In this document: positions 38,112 to 45,726 of the stretch, piece after piece | Numbering within the stretch: the stretch's first letter is position 1 | How the letters are laid out: each line of letters starts with the position of its first letter | Assembly (NCBI GenBank): GCA_021811865.1 | Contig: JAKAQB010000023.1 | Span: 1 to 45,726 of the forward strand | Length of the DNA: 45,726 nucleotides | Direction of reading: 5' to 3' | From: Actinomycetes bacterium | GTDB lineage: Bacteria; Actinomycetota; Acidimicrobiia; Acidimicrobiales; Palsa-688 | Position numbers and translations under genes: made by a program | Notes under the pieces: generated by a model | Told to the model about the DNA's origin: nothing | Database searches by the model: none | The model's input: the letters and a program-made list of their open reading frames with translations, nothing else

Positions 38112-38489
38112 ATGAGTTCGGAAGCCGCGACGTCATCGCCTGCTGAGGACGCCGCCTTCAGGTCGCATGCCGAGCTCTGCAAGGTCCTGACCGATCCGAA
38201 GCGCCTGCTTCTCATCGATGCGCTCAGGCATGCAGAGCGCTGCGTGGGCGACCTCGCCGAGCTGTTCGGCATGAGCCTGCCCAACGCCAGCCAGCACCTC
38301 TCCGTACTGCGACACGCAGGGCTGGTGGAGTCGCGCAGGGAGGGCACCACCGTCTACTACCGGCTGATCGAGCCGCGCATCGCCGACGCGTGCGACATCG
38401 TCCACCGGATCGTCACCGACCGCCGGCGCGGCGCCAGCCCCGCCGACGAAACCTCGCCAAACCGAGCAATGACCAAGGAGGTCCGTTGA
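38112..38489 (+). CDS. ArsR-family winged-helix repressor
   Basis: A 125-residue metal- or thiol-sensing repressor. The winged helix shows LTDPKRLLLIDALRH, CVGDLAELFGMSLPNASQHL (recognition helix) and RREGTTVYYRLIEP (wing). The classical ArsR CVC metal box is absent, but Cys23, Cys44 and Cys94 remain. Cys44 in the DNA-reading half and Cys94 in the last helix could form a redox or persulfide switch; this is inference. A leaderless start at 38112 is preferred to the TTG (38076) and ATG (38091) that lie inside the operator. Its stop overlaps the glutaredoxin ATG by one base. Confidence 0.8.
   Translation: MSSEAATSSPAEDAAFRSHAELCKVLTDPKRLLLIDALRHAERCVGDLAELFGMSLPNASQHLSVLRHAGLVESRREGTTVYYRLIEPRIADACDIVHRIVTDRRRGASPADETSPNRAMTKEVR
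38475..38481 (+). promoter_or_regulatory. Strong ribosome binding site for the glutaredoxin
   Basis: AAGGAGG seven bases before the ATG at 38489, inside the end of arsR. It shows that the glutaredoxin start is internal to the longer open frame. Confidence 0.75.
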
Positions 38490-38752
38490 TGCCCGCTACC
38501 CAGACCCGGCATCGCGTGCTGGTCTTCACGACGCCCACCTGCCCGTGGTGCCAACGGGCAAAGGGTTACCTGCGCAGCCAGGGAGTGCCGTTCAGGGAGA
38601 TCGACGTCTCGCGCGATCAGAAGGCGGCCGACGACCTGGTCCGTCGCACAGGCCGGATCGGCGTGCCGGTGATCGAGATCGACGGCCGACCTGTCGTCGG
38701 CTTCGACCAGACCCAGATCGACCGGCTGCTCGGACTGCGCAAGCGGGCTTGA
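38489..38752 (+). CDS. Glutaredoxin-like protein (CPWC)
   Basis: An 87-residue thioredoxin-fold disulfide reductase with the catalytic CPWC (Cys18/Cys21), the cis-Pro loop GRIGVPVIEI and GFDQTQID near the C-terminus, the mycoredoxin/NrdH-glutaredoxin layout. In actinobacteria such proteins may use mycothiol rather than glutathione (inference). Gene coupling to arsR by TGATG overlap suggests it is the regulator's main target. Confidence 0.85.
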   Translation: MPATQTRHRVLVFTTPTCPWCQRAKGYLRSQGVPFREIDVSRDQKAADDLVRRTGRIGVPVIEIDGRPVVGFDQTQIDRLLGLRKRA

Positions 38753-38793
38753 GACCGAACGCCCCAAAACCAACCGATAAGGAGTAGTCAGCG

Positions 38794-39093
38794 ATGACAG
38801 AACAGGTAGAACCACTCGGTGCACGCGTGCTGCTAAAGGTGCTGGAGGACGAGAGCGTCACCTCGAGCGGTCTCGTGATCCCCGACACTGCCAAGGAGAA
38901 GCCGCAGCGCGGCCTCGTGATCGCCGTGGGTGACGACGAGGAGCTGATCAAGGTCAAGCCCGGCGACCGGGTGCTCTTCCCCCGTTACGCGGGAACTGAG
39001 CTACGCCTCGGCGGAGCCGACCACCTCGTCATCGACGCCACGGACCTGCTCGCGGTGTTGCGGGACGCTGTCGCGACCGAAGCTGCGGCTTGA
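38794..39093 (+). CDS. groES: GroES co-chaperonin
   Basis: A 99-residue Cpn10. The start MTEQVEPLGARVLLKVLE, the mobile-loop sequence VTSSGLVIPDTAKEKPQRG, and the C-terminal GTELRLGGADHLVIDATDLLAVL all match the family. It caps the GroEL ring in protein folding. No groEL follows. It sits 41 bases after the glutaredoxin with AAGGAG (38779-38784) ten bases before the start, and may share the arsR transcript or have its own promoter. Confidence 0.92.
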   Translation: MTEQVEPLGARVLLKVLEDESVTSSGLVIPDTAKEKPQRGLVIAVGDDEELIKVKPGDRVLFPRYAGTELRLGGADHLVIDATDLLAVLRDAVATEAAA

Positions 39094-39102
39094 CCGTATT
39101 CT

Positions 39103-39138
39103 GCGCCCACGGCGGGGAGCTGCTCCCGCCGTGGGCGC
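39103..39138 (+). terminator. Strong terminator hairpin after groES
   Basis: GCGCCCACGGCGGG pairs perfectly with CCCGCCGTGGGCGC (14 pairs) around an eight-base loop, 10 bases past the groES stop. There is no U-run, the L-shaped type common in actinobacteria. Confidence 0.7.
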
Positions 39139-39526
39139 CGGCACGGCAGTCACCTCGCGACAGGAAGCAGCCGGCCGCGCTTTAGTCAGTTAGGCGGCGG
39201 CAGAGCAAGCCCGCTTCATCTCTCGGAACGCACTCCTCCCCGCCGGGCTCGCATGAGGTGATCGTGATCACCGCACCGGTTCGCTCACAGCAGACCGTGG
39301 CGGGACCCGCGGTTCTGACAGGCGGGCGGTCACTCACAGATAGGTGAGCGTGGCAGGGCCACTCGTGACTCGCCCGGTCGCCAAGCCGGCTGCATCGTGA
39401 CCACAGCGGAGAGCCGTCGGCCCACGGCTGGCCCCCGGAGGACCTGACCCGGGCGCCACAGCGCACTGCGACCCACAGGACCCAAGGCCGCGACCGGCTC
39501 GATGCGGCTCGAGCTCTCTGGACCGA
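39139..39526. other. Spacer with a possible Cys-rich mini-ORF and a palindrome
   Basis: A minus-strand frame ending at 39182 reads CERTGAVITITSCEPGGEEC near its end, with four Cys in a short span, but no convincing start or ribosome site. The same stretch holds the palindrome GGTGATC-GT-GATCACC (39257-39272). I make no gene call. Confidence 0.35.
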
Positions 39527-40441
39527 TCAAGTCTCGGCTGGCGCCAAGACGAAGTCTCGTTCCAGCGAGTACCAGGTATCGCTCCATCCCTCGGGCGCTC
39601 CGGGCTCGTGAGGCCCATGGGCGAGGAAGTCGACGACGAGCGACGGCTTCACGCCGAAGACGGCATCGCTGCCGAGGTAGGGGCTCGTCCGGTCGAAGAG
39701 ATGCGTCGCCACCGGGTGGCACCCAGTGGCTGAGACCACGAGGTGCAGATGGGCAGGTCGCCAGGGGTGGCGCCCGGTGGCCGCCAACATCCTCCCCACC
39801 GGACCGTCGTCCGGGATCGGGTAGTCGACCGGGCGGACCGCCCAGAACGAGAACGCTCCGTCTGACCCAGTCCGAAAGCGACCGCGCAGGTTCTCGAACG
39901 GCTGCTCGGGATCCTGAACGGCGTAGAGGCCGTTGGCGGCGTTCTGCCATACGTCGAGGACTGCCCCTGCGAGCGGTTGCCCGTCGATCCCGCGGACGTT
40001 CCCCGAGACGAACATGGGTTCCCCGCTCCCCTCCTGCTCAGCGATCGAGGAACCCATCGGGCGAAGCGGTGAGCCGTCGACGTGAAACGGGCCGAGCACG
40101 GTCGACTCCGTCACACCGGCCTGCAGGTGGCTCTGCAGGGCGTCGACGAGCATCGAGAGGCCGAGCGTGTCCGAGAGGAGGACGAACTCTTGGCGACGGT
40201 CACTGCAGCTGTGGCCGGTGTCGGTCAGGAAGGCGACGGCTGCCTCCCACTCGGCCTTCGTGAGGCCGACTTCGCAGGCGTAGGCATGCAGGTGCTCGAC
40301 GAGCCGCTGGAGCAGGAAGCGCAGGCGGGCGTCCGGTGCCTCGTCGAAGCTCTTTCGCGCCGCTGCAGTGATGTCCTCGGGAGATGACGGGCGGCGTGCG
40401 TGCTCCACGGCCGCATGGTACGCGGGCACTGACTCCGACAC
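39527..40441 (-). CDS. Intradiol ring-cleavage dioxygenase, hydroxyquinol 1,2-dioxygenase-like
   Basis: A 304-residue non-haem Fe(III) dioxygenase that opens catechol-type rings between the hydroxyls. The helical N-terminal domain (1-105) is followed by TESTVLGPFHVDG and the beta-sandwich. Iron ligands by spacing are Tyr173 (NGLYAV), Tyr207 (VDYPIP), His231 and His233 (RPAHLHL). The spacing 34/24/2 is close to the hydroxyquinol enzyme of Nocardioides (33/24/2), and VWQNAANGLYAVQDP favours hydroxyquinol over catechol. GTG 40441 is the most likely start, with a weak GGAGGGGG 15 bases upstream. No partner maleylacetate reductase was seen. Confidence 0.85.
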   Translation of the reverse strand: MSESVPAYHAAVEHARRPSSPEDITAAARKSFDEAPDARLRFLLQRLVEHLHAYACEVGLTKAEWEAAVAFLTDTGHSCSDRRQEFVLLSDTLGLSMLVDALQSHLQAGVTESTVLGPFHVDGSPLRPMGSSIAEQEGSGEPMFVSGNVRGIDGQPLAGAVLDVWQNAANGLYAVQDPEQPFENLRGRFRTGSDGAFSFWAVRPVDYPIPDDGPVGRMLAATGRHPWRPAHLHLVVSATGCHPVATHLFDRTSPYLGSDAVFGVKPSLVVDFLAHGPHEPGAPEGWSDTWYSLERDFVLAPAET

Positions 40442-40586
40442 CGGACGTCGTGTCGTCCCCCTCCCGCGCCGTGGAGTCAGGCGGGTGAGTGAGCCTTCGC
40501 CGCCACCGAGCCGGCGCAGGTTCGCCACGCCAGCGCCTCGAGTGGGTATGGCAGCTGGATGAGCGAGCCGCCCCGCCACCGGTCGG

Positions 40587-41368
40587 AGATGCACCGGACT
40601 GCGGCCACACGAGCTACCGGGGCACGGCGGGCTCGAGGGCACGGCCGCCGTCATGACGGGAGCTGACAGCGGCATCGGGCGAGCAGTCGCGATCGCCTTC
40701 GCCCGCGAAGGCGCCGATGTCCTCATCTCCTACCTCAGCGAGCACGGGAAGGCCGAGGAGACCGCTCGCCGCGTGCAAGACAGCGGCCGAAGGGCCGTCC
40801 TCGTCCGGGGAGACGTGTCCTCTCCCGAGCACTGCCAAAACATCGTGAAGAGGGCAGTCGAGGCGTTCGGCAAGGTGGACGTCCTGGTCAACAAGGCCGC
40901 CTTCCAGATGAGCCATGAGTCCCTCGAGAATGTCCCCGATGAGGAGTGGGACCACACGATCGCTACCACCTCTCGGCGATGTTCCACCTGTGCGAGGCGG
41001 TGCTTGCCCACAATGGGGCCAGGCTCCTCCATCCATCGGGAGCTCGTCGGTGAACTCCGACATGCCGAATCCGACGCTTGCCCCCTACTCGGCAACCGTG
41101 GCAGCGAGTCGCGAGCCTCGGCGCCAGTCTCGCTCAGCTGCTCGGCCCTCGCGGGAGCCGGGCCAACAGCGTCGCGCCTGTCCGATCTGGACCCCGCTCA
41201 TCTCCACGACGATGCCCGAGGACAGCGTGGAGCAATTCGGCTCCAACACCGCGATCGGCCGCCCCGATCAGCGAGCTGGTGCCGGTCTAGGTCTTGCTGG
41301 CCTCCGGCGACGGAAGCTACCTCTCGGGAGGGCGCGTAGCCGCGACCGGAGGGCGCCCCATGCTCTGA
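40587..41368 (+). pseudogene. Decayed short-chain dehydrogenase/reductase
   Basis: Fragments of one SDR protein lie in order but in different frames: CGHTSYRGTAG (about 40590-40620), LEGTAAVMTGADSGIGRAV with the cofactor Gly motif (from 40632), AMFHLCEAVLAHNGARLLHP (about 40977), NSDMPNPTLAPYS, LGPRGSRANSVAP, IWTPLISTTMPED, and finally LASGDGSYLSGGRVAATGG before TGA at 41366-41368. At least four frameshifts and an in-frame TAG (before VLLASGDG) separate them. The catalytic Tyr-x-x-x-Lys region is disrupted. A run of sequencing errors could mimic this. Confidence 0.82.
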
Positions 41369-41778
41369 TTGCCCATCCGCCCGACGCACGACGCGGCGTT
41401 TCGAACAGCACCGGGCACGTACCGCCGGCGTAGGTCAGACCCGAAGCCTGACCGCGAGGGGTCGTTCTCCGCGCGCCGCCAGTCTGTTGGGCGCGGCGCT
41501 GGTCGGCCCAACACGTGACCGGCAGCCGCAGGTCAGTCGGCGACCTCGCCGCCGGACACGACGTCGCACCTCTGGCGTCGAGCAGGCACGGTGACGGGAC
41601 GCCCAGCGCCATCCGCCGCCCCGCCCATGAGAGCGGTCGGACAGCAGACCGACCCCGAGGTCACCGACCTGGAACCATCCGCATCCTCCGGGCGCGACGT
41701 GACCAGGCGAGGGCGCGGGACCGATGCGTCGGCCCCTGGTCGAGCCCGCTCCGACGCGGGGGCCGCGCCGCTCGGATC
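41369..41778. other. Stretch without a recognisable gene
   Basis: Lies between the decayed SDR gene and the 3' end of the helicase gene (both genes converge here). The open frames are Arg/Pro-rich with no family match, and no clear terminator hairpin was found. Confidence 0.4.
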
Positions 41779-43116
41779 TCAGCGACCCGAGCCCCGCGTG
41801 GTTCTGCTTCGATCTCGAGAGGAGCGGCTCTGCCGGGTGGCGCGCTCGTTCGACGTCGCGCGCCCACGCTTGCCGTACCCGCGGGCCTCTGGCTTCACCT
41901 TCACCCGGGGAGCACCCTCATGAACAGGGCGGATGGCAACACCGGCGGCGAGGGAAGAGAGGTCTGGCGAGGAGACGCCGCTCGAGAGACCGAGGCGCCG
42001 CTGGATCTGCTTGATCGCGGCAAGATGCTCGCTTCCCACCAAAGACACGACCGTCCCGTCAGCGCCTGCTCGGCCGGTACGGCCGGATCGGTGGACATAG
42101 TCGGTGCTGTCGGCGGCTGGATCGAAGTGTACGACGAGCGGCACGGCATCAACGTGGATCCCCCGCGCTGCGATGTCGGTGGCGACGAGCACGTCGAGCC
42201 GTCCGCTGCGAAACGCGGCCAGAGCCCTCTCGCGCTGGCTCTGACTGCGGTTGCCATGGATAGCTGCCGAGGCGAGACCTGAACGTGCCAGGCGGTCGGA
42301 CAGCCGATCGGCACCGCGCTTGGTCCGGCAGAAGACGACGGCAGGCCCGCTGGCGCTGACCACCTTCGTCGTCACGGCCACGCGTTCATGGGACTCAACT
42401 CGCCAGAAGTGATGAGCCACGTCCCCTTGATCGGAGCCTGTTGGCACGACGTCGTGACGTACGGGGTCGTGCTGATAGTCACGGATCAGTTTGTCGACCG
42501 GCCCGTCCAACGTGGCCGAGAACAGAAGAGTCTGGCGCGTCCCACTGGTTCTGTCGACGAGGCGTCGCACCTCTGGGAGAAAGCCCATGTCAGCCATCCG
42601 GTCCGCTTCGTCGATCACCACCATGTCGACGTGAGACAGGCGGGCGTCGCCACGCCCGACGAGATCGGAGAGCCGTCCGGGGCACGCGACGAGCACGTCC
42701 ACTCCGCTGCGGAGGGCGGTCACCTGCTTGCCGTATCCGACGCCGCCGTAGATCGATGTCACCCGGGCGCCGATGACCTTGGCCAAGGGCACCATCACCT
42801 CCTCGATCTGCGCGGCCAGCTCACGCGTGGGGACGAGGATGAGCGCGGTCGCATGGCGGCGACCCTGCCGCTCCGAGCGAGGCTTCGCGGCCAGCCGGGA
42901 GAGCACCGCCAACCCGAACGCCAGGGTCTTGCCAGAGCCGGTCGGTGCCTTGCCGCAGACATCGCGGCCCGCAAGGGAGTCCGGCAGAGTGACCGCCTGG
43001 ATCGGGAAAGCGGAGAGGATCCCACGCTCCTCGAGCGCAGCCGTCAGTGTCGGTGGGATGCCGAGGTCGGAAAAGCGGGCGGGCGCGGACGCCAGGCCAG
43101 GGCTAGGGGTGCTCAT
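41779..43116 (-). CDS. DEAD-box RNA helicase
   Basis: A 445-residue ATP-dependent RNA helicase. The Q motif (FSDLGIPPTLTAALEERGI...FPIQA), motif I APTGSGKT, Ia PTRELA, II DEAD, III SAT, V ATDIAARGIHVD and VI HRSGRTGRAG are all present in order. A basic, Arg/Ser-rich tail (about 400-445) should add RNA binding. Such proteins act in ribosome assembly and cold adaptation. The ATG start is preceded by an uncertain ribosome site. Divergent from the next gene. Confidence 0.93.
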   Translation of the reverse strand: MSTPSPGLASAPARFSDLGIPPTLTAALEERGILSAFPIQAVTLPDSLAGRDVCGKAPTGSGKTLAFGLAVLSRLAAKPRSERQGRRHATALILVPTRELAAQIEEVMVPLAKVIGARVTSIYGGVGYGKQVTALRSGVDVLVACPGRLSDLVGRGDARLSHVDMVVIDEADRMADMGFLPEVRRLVDRTSGTRQTLLFSATLDGPVDKLIRDYQHDPVRHDVVPTGSDQGDVAHHFWRVESHERVAVTTKVVSASGPAVVFCRTKRGADRLSDRLARSGLASAAIHGNRSQSQRERALAAFRSGRLDVLVATDIAARGIHVDAVPLVVHFDPAADSTDYVHRSGRTGRAGADGTVVSLVGSEHLAAIKQIQRRLGLSSGVSSPDLSSLAAGVAIRPVHEGAPRVKVKPEARGYGKRGRATSNERATRQSRSSRDRSRTTRGSGR

Positions 43117-43670
43117 GAGACTCCAGTCGGTCGAGGGGCGATGATGGCCGACTCGATATAGCGTCTCGTGGGCCTGGCCAGCACCGTTCTTGCCAGCCGC
43201 CGCTGGGAAGCACCCTGCGGTATCGCTGAGAGGATAGCGCCGATTCCGCCGCCGGGGTCACTGTGGCCGCTCACCGTTCGTCCACGGCAGCGAGTGCTAC
43301 CTCCGCGGGGACCGCAACATACGCTGAGCCGGTGCCGAACAGCGACGAGCGGGCAGTCCCATGGCTCGAGCGGCTACCGCCGGCCGTCGCCTCTCGGGCT
43401 CTCCCCCTTGGGGCGCCCCGCTCCCGTGCGCCCGACGACCAGACCGCTTCGCCGCCACCTCGCCCGCCGCAGACGCGTGCCACGCTCAGCGCGGCGAGTG
43501 GCGTATCGGGCACAACCAACTGCCTGCCCTCATACGACCTGGCGCCGGGAGCCTCTCCGATGGACTCGGCGGTTCGTTCCACTCTCGGCAATAGGGACGA
43601 GCGGCACGAGAACGCGACGACGGCAGGCGCGCACATCCGGCGAGGATGTCCGGACCAGGAGGCGTAGGTC
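43117..43670. other. Divergent spacer without a recognisable gene
   Basis: About 550 bases between the helicase (minus) and the secreted protein (plus). Open frames are low-quality. It must contain both promoters, but no clear box or operator was found. Confidence 0.4.
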
Positions 43671-44588
43671 GTGAGCCGTGTGCCCGGTGCGTTCTCGAGA
43701 CTGGCATTGCGGGGCGCCAAGGCAAAGGGCCTCGTCGCGTTGGCAGTTGCGGGGGCCGGAGCCGCAGCAATCGGGTCAAGCCTCTCGAGTGCTCCGCCGT
43801 CTCACCAACCTCATCGTCACCCCTACCACCTCGTGGCCGAGGCAGGCGGTTGCCGACCCGGGAATCCGTTGGCGAACGTGTACCACCCGTACCGGCTGAA
43901 GGTACGCGTAAGGTGCCTCACCGTCGTCGGCACCGTCGCCTACATCCGGCGGGAGGACGACGGTGATGTCCATGTCGCTCTCAGGTTGCTGCCCGGCGAG
44001 AACCACCTGCTGAACAGATACAACGACTCCGAGCAGTACCGCCACCTCGTTACCGAGATCGTGCCGGCTGACCAGCCGCACTGCCCTCCGGGCCGTCCCC
44101 CGAAGCCGGCTCGAGGGACGTACAACTACGGGGTCTGTACCGGAGCGGATATCCACACCCCACCGATGGGAGCGCTGGTGAGGGTGACGGGCCCGTACGT
44201 GCTCGATACTGACCATGGCTGGATGGAGATCCACCCCGTATGGCGAGTAGTCATCCTGCGCCGTTCTCCGCCGAACACGACGGCAATAAGCAGCTCGTCG
44301 ACGACCACGACGACGGTGCCGCTCAGCTCCGCACCGACGACAGCGCTCGTCGGAGCATGGTGCAAGGTCTACTCGGTTCCTGCGAACGACAGCTACCCCG
44401 GGGACCTCGACATCCACGTGTCCTCAGACAAGCCCTATGCAACCGCGACAGCCCACTCGGCGACGGACACCTACAGTTACGAGACCAACGCGCAAGGGTC
44501 GGCGGTCGTCTACCTGTGGAATCAGCACGCCGGCGAGGCCGTCACCGTGACAGTCGGTTCGGCAAGCTGTCACACCACAGACCCGTAG
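43671..44588 (+). CDS. Secreted or membrane-anchored protein of unknown function
   Basis: A 305-residue protein with a basic N-terminus and one hydrophobic helix (about 20-40: GLVALAVAGAGAAAIGSSL), a signal or anchor. Residues about 75-200 form a beta-rich domain (LTVVGTVAYIRREDDGDVHV, GALVRVTGPYVLDTDHGW, MEIHPVW), which resembles an OB-fold-like domain seen in several secreted actinobacterial proteins. A Ser/Thr-rich linker (about 203-225) leads to a second beta-rich domain (about 226-305, with Cys231 and Cys301). GTG start with AGGAGG eight bases upstream. I do not recognise a function. Confidence 0.72.
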   Translation: MSRVPGAFSRLALRGAKAKGLVALAVAGAGAAAIGSSLSSAPPSHQPHRHPYHLVAEAGGCRPGNPLANVYHPYRLKVRVRCLTVVGTVAYIRREDDGDVHVALRLLPGENHLLNRYNDSEQYRHLVTEIVPADQPHCPPGRPPKPARGTYNYGVCTGADIHTPPMGALVRVTGPYVLDTDHGWMEIHPVWRVVILRRSPPNTTAISSSSTTTTTVPLSSAPTTALVGAWCKVYSVPANDSYPGDLDIHVSSDKPYATATAHSATDTYSYETNAQGSAVVYLWNQHAGEAVTVTVGSASCHTTDP

Positions 44589-44648
44589 CTACCGGGGCGC
44601 CGGACATCCCGAGGCAGGTGTGTTCATCATCGCCGATAGCTTGTCCTC

Positions 44649-45287
44649 ATGTCTGAACTCCGCGACTACGTGAGCTGGCACAAAGCGTATGACGATCCCA
44701 ACTCCGGGCTTTCATGGCGTCTTCGCGTGGTCCAGCAGTATCTCGCCGACGCGTTCGACCGGCATCATGGTGAGCTGCGGCTGCTGAGCTTGTGCTCGGG
44801 CGACGGGAGGGATCTCCTCGGCGTCCTCTCCGAACGCCCCGATGCCGAACGGGTGAGGGCAACGCTCATCGAGCTCCATCCGGGAATCGCCGCACGTGCC
44901 CGCGACGCCGCCGCTTCGGCCGGCCTGTCGGGGGTCGAGGTCAGGGTCGCCGACGCCGGCAACTCGGCGTCCTACGCGGGAGCAGTGCCTGCGGATGTCG
45001 TGATGTTGATCGGCATCTTCGGCAACATCAGCGACTCCGATATCGAGCAGACGGTCAGGGCGGCCCCGCAGCTGTGCCAGTCGGGTGCCACCCTTGTTTG
45101 GTCGCGCGGAAGAGACCGAGACGACCGTAACGACGCCATCAGAGCGTGGTTCCGTGACGCCGGCTTCGAAGAGCTCGATTATGCGACACGCGAGGTAGAC
45201 AGCGGGCCCGCGCTCGGCGCGATGAGGTACCCCGGGGCGCCGCGAGAGCTCATCGCCGGAGAACAACTGTTCACCTTTCTGCGATGA
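44649..45287 (+). CDS. Class I SAM-dependent methyltransferase-like protein
   Basis: A 212-residue protein. Motif I is the unusual LLSLCSGDGRDLLGVL (about 45-60), followed by VRATLIELHPGIAARARDAA and VRVADAGNSASYAGAVPADVVMLIGIFGNIS. This is the layout of a small Rossmann methyltransferase family of unknown substrate; the Cys/Ser-rich motif I still has the G-x-G core (SGDGRD). No ribosome site is visible. TAGCTT at 44637-44642 could be a -10 box for a leaderless transcript beginning at the ATG. It stands alone. Confidence 0.75.
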   Translation: MSELRDYVSWHKAYDDPNSGLSWRLRVVQQYLADAFDRHHGELRLLSLCSGDGRDLLGVLSERPDAERVRATLIELHPGIAARARDAAASAGLSGVEVRVADAGNSASYAGAVPADVVMLIGIFGNISDSDIEQTVRAAPQLCQSGATLVWSRGRDRDDRNDAIRAWFRDAGFEELDYATREVDSGPALGAMRYPGAPRELIAGEQLFTFLR

Positions 45288-45726
45288 GATGGCGTGGGCG
45301 GGCGGGAGACAACTTCCGCCACAGCCCAGCGTCGCTGCCCGCGCCCGCACCAGCACACGACTCCTGCCGACACGCTCACCGCCCTCATGCTCGCCCGCAT
45401 GGAAACCTGGGCTGATGCGGTTGCCGGCTACGTGCAAGCCTCGACTGGGACGGCGCCGCGCTAGAAACTGGGCCGGTCGACGCCCGCTCGGCTGCGCACC
45501 ACCTGTGCTCTTGGACATCGCGCACTCGGCGGTGCCGTGACCGTCCGACGCGACCATCTCTCTCTCGCCGTCGGCAGACGAGGCAATGTCCCGCTGCCCT
45601 CGAGAAACGGGCTCCTCGCGAATCAGGGTTGAGGCCGACGCCGTGATCTCGGTGACCATCCACCGCTGAGGCGGCCTCCGGCTCCCAAACTTCGGTTGTC
45701 CAACCAACTGAAGAGAGGAGCCGAAG
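45288..45726. other. Window end, no recognisable gene
   Basis: Only Arg/Pro-rich frames and no family match. A gene start may lie beyond the window. Confidence 0.4.

Overview
The window is very GC-rich (codon third positions are nearly all G or C), uses many GTG starts, and shows several probable leaderless promoters. It carries typically actinobacterial families: a DUF6186-type membrane peptide, a MhuD-like haem monooxygenase, a monomeric NADP-isocitrate dehydrogenase, RecBCD, and a small Cys-rich protein with start MCRAVRC. A high-GC actinobacterium is the best reading, possibly a deep-branching acidimicrobial-type lineage; the exact lineage is inference. Haem A synthase points to aerobic respiration with an aa3-type oxidase. 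Two membrane-linked molybdenum enzymes suggest supplementary use of inorganic sulfur and formate as electron donors.

Layout. 1-5.5 kb: a membrane glycosyltransferase with a long Ser/Thr tail, two small tandem membrane proteins, a conserved small protein and a MhuD-like enzyme, separated by apparently non-coding DNA. 5.9-15.5 kb (minus strand): a lone xanthine/CO-dehydrogenase-type molybdopterin subunit, then a compact operon of an MBL-fold/double-rhodanese protein, a ferredoxin-NrfD fusion and a bis-MGD molybdenum oxidoreductase. A GntR regulator lies upstream of the operon and a Cys-rich mini-protein with a CsoR-like operator lies behind it. 15.7-21 kb: two methyltransferases, monomeric isocitrate dehydrogenase and haem A synthase. 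21.6-30.5 kb: recC-recB-recD with overlapping stop/start codons. 31.1-37.8 kb: a five-gene, fully overlapping operon of hemerythrin, formate dehydrogenase alpha, beta and NrfD subunits, and a second hemerythrin. The alpha subunit is a selenoprotein: an in-frame UGA is followed by a SECIS-like hairpin. 38.1-39.1 kb: ArsR regulator, glutaredoxin and GroES. 39.5-45.7 kb: a hydroxyquinol-type dioxygenase, a decayed short-chain dehydrogenase, a DEAD-box helicase, a secreted protein of unknown function and a methyltransferase.

How the genes may work together. In the sulfur-type operon the MBL/rhodanese protein would handle persulfide sulfur, and the Mo oxidoreductase plus ferredoxin-NrfD membrane module would exchange electrons between a sulfur compound and the quinone pool. 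Neither this catalytic subunit nor the formate dehydrogenase has a visible Tat signal, so both are predicted to face the cytoplasm. In the formate operon, two different hemerythrin proteins are translationally coupled to an oxygen-sensitive selenocysteine enzyme, which suggests oxygen buffering or sensing. The ArsR gene has a palindrome over its own probable promoter and is coupled to a glutaredoxin, pointing to a thiol-redox response. Four regulatory elements can be read from the sequence alone: the SECIS, the ArsR palindrome, the CsoR-like site and the GTACG palindrome. These and the two operons are the most interesting parts of the window.
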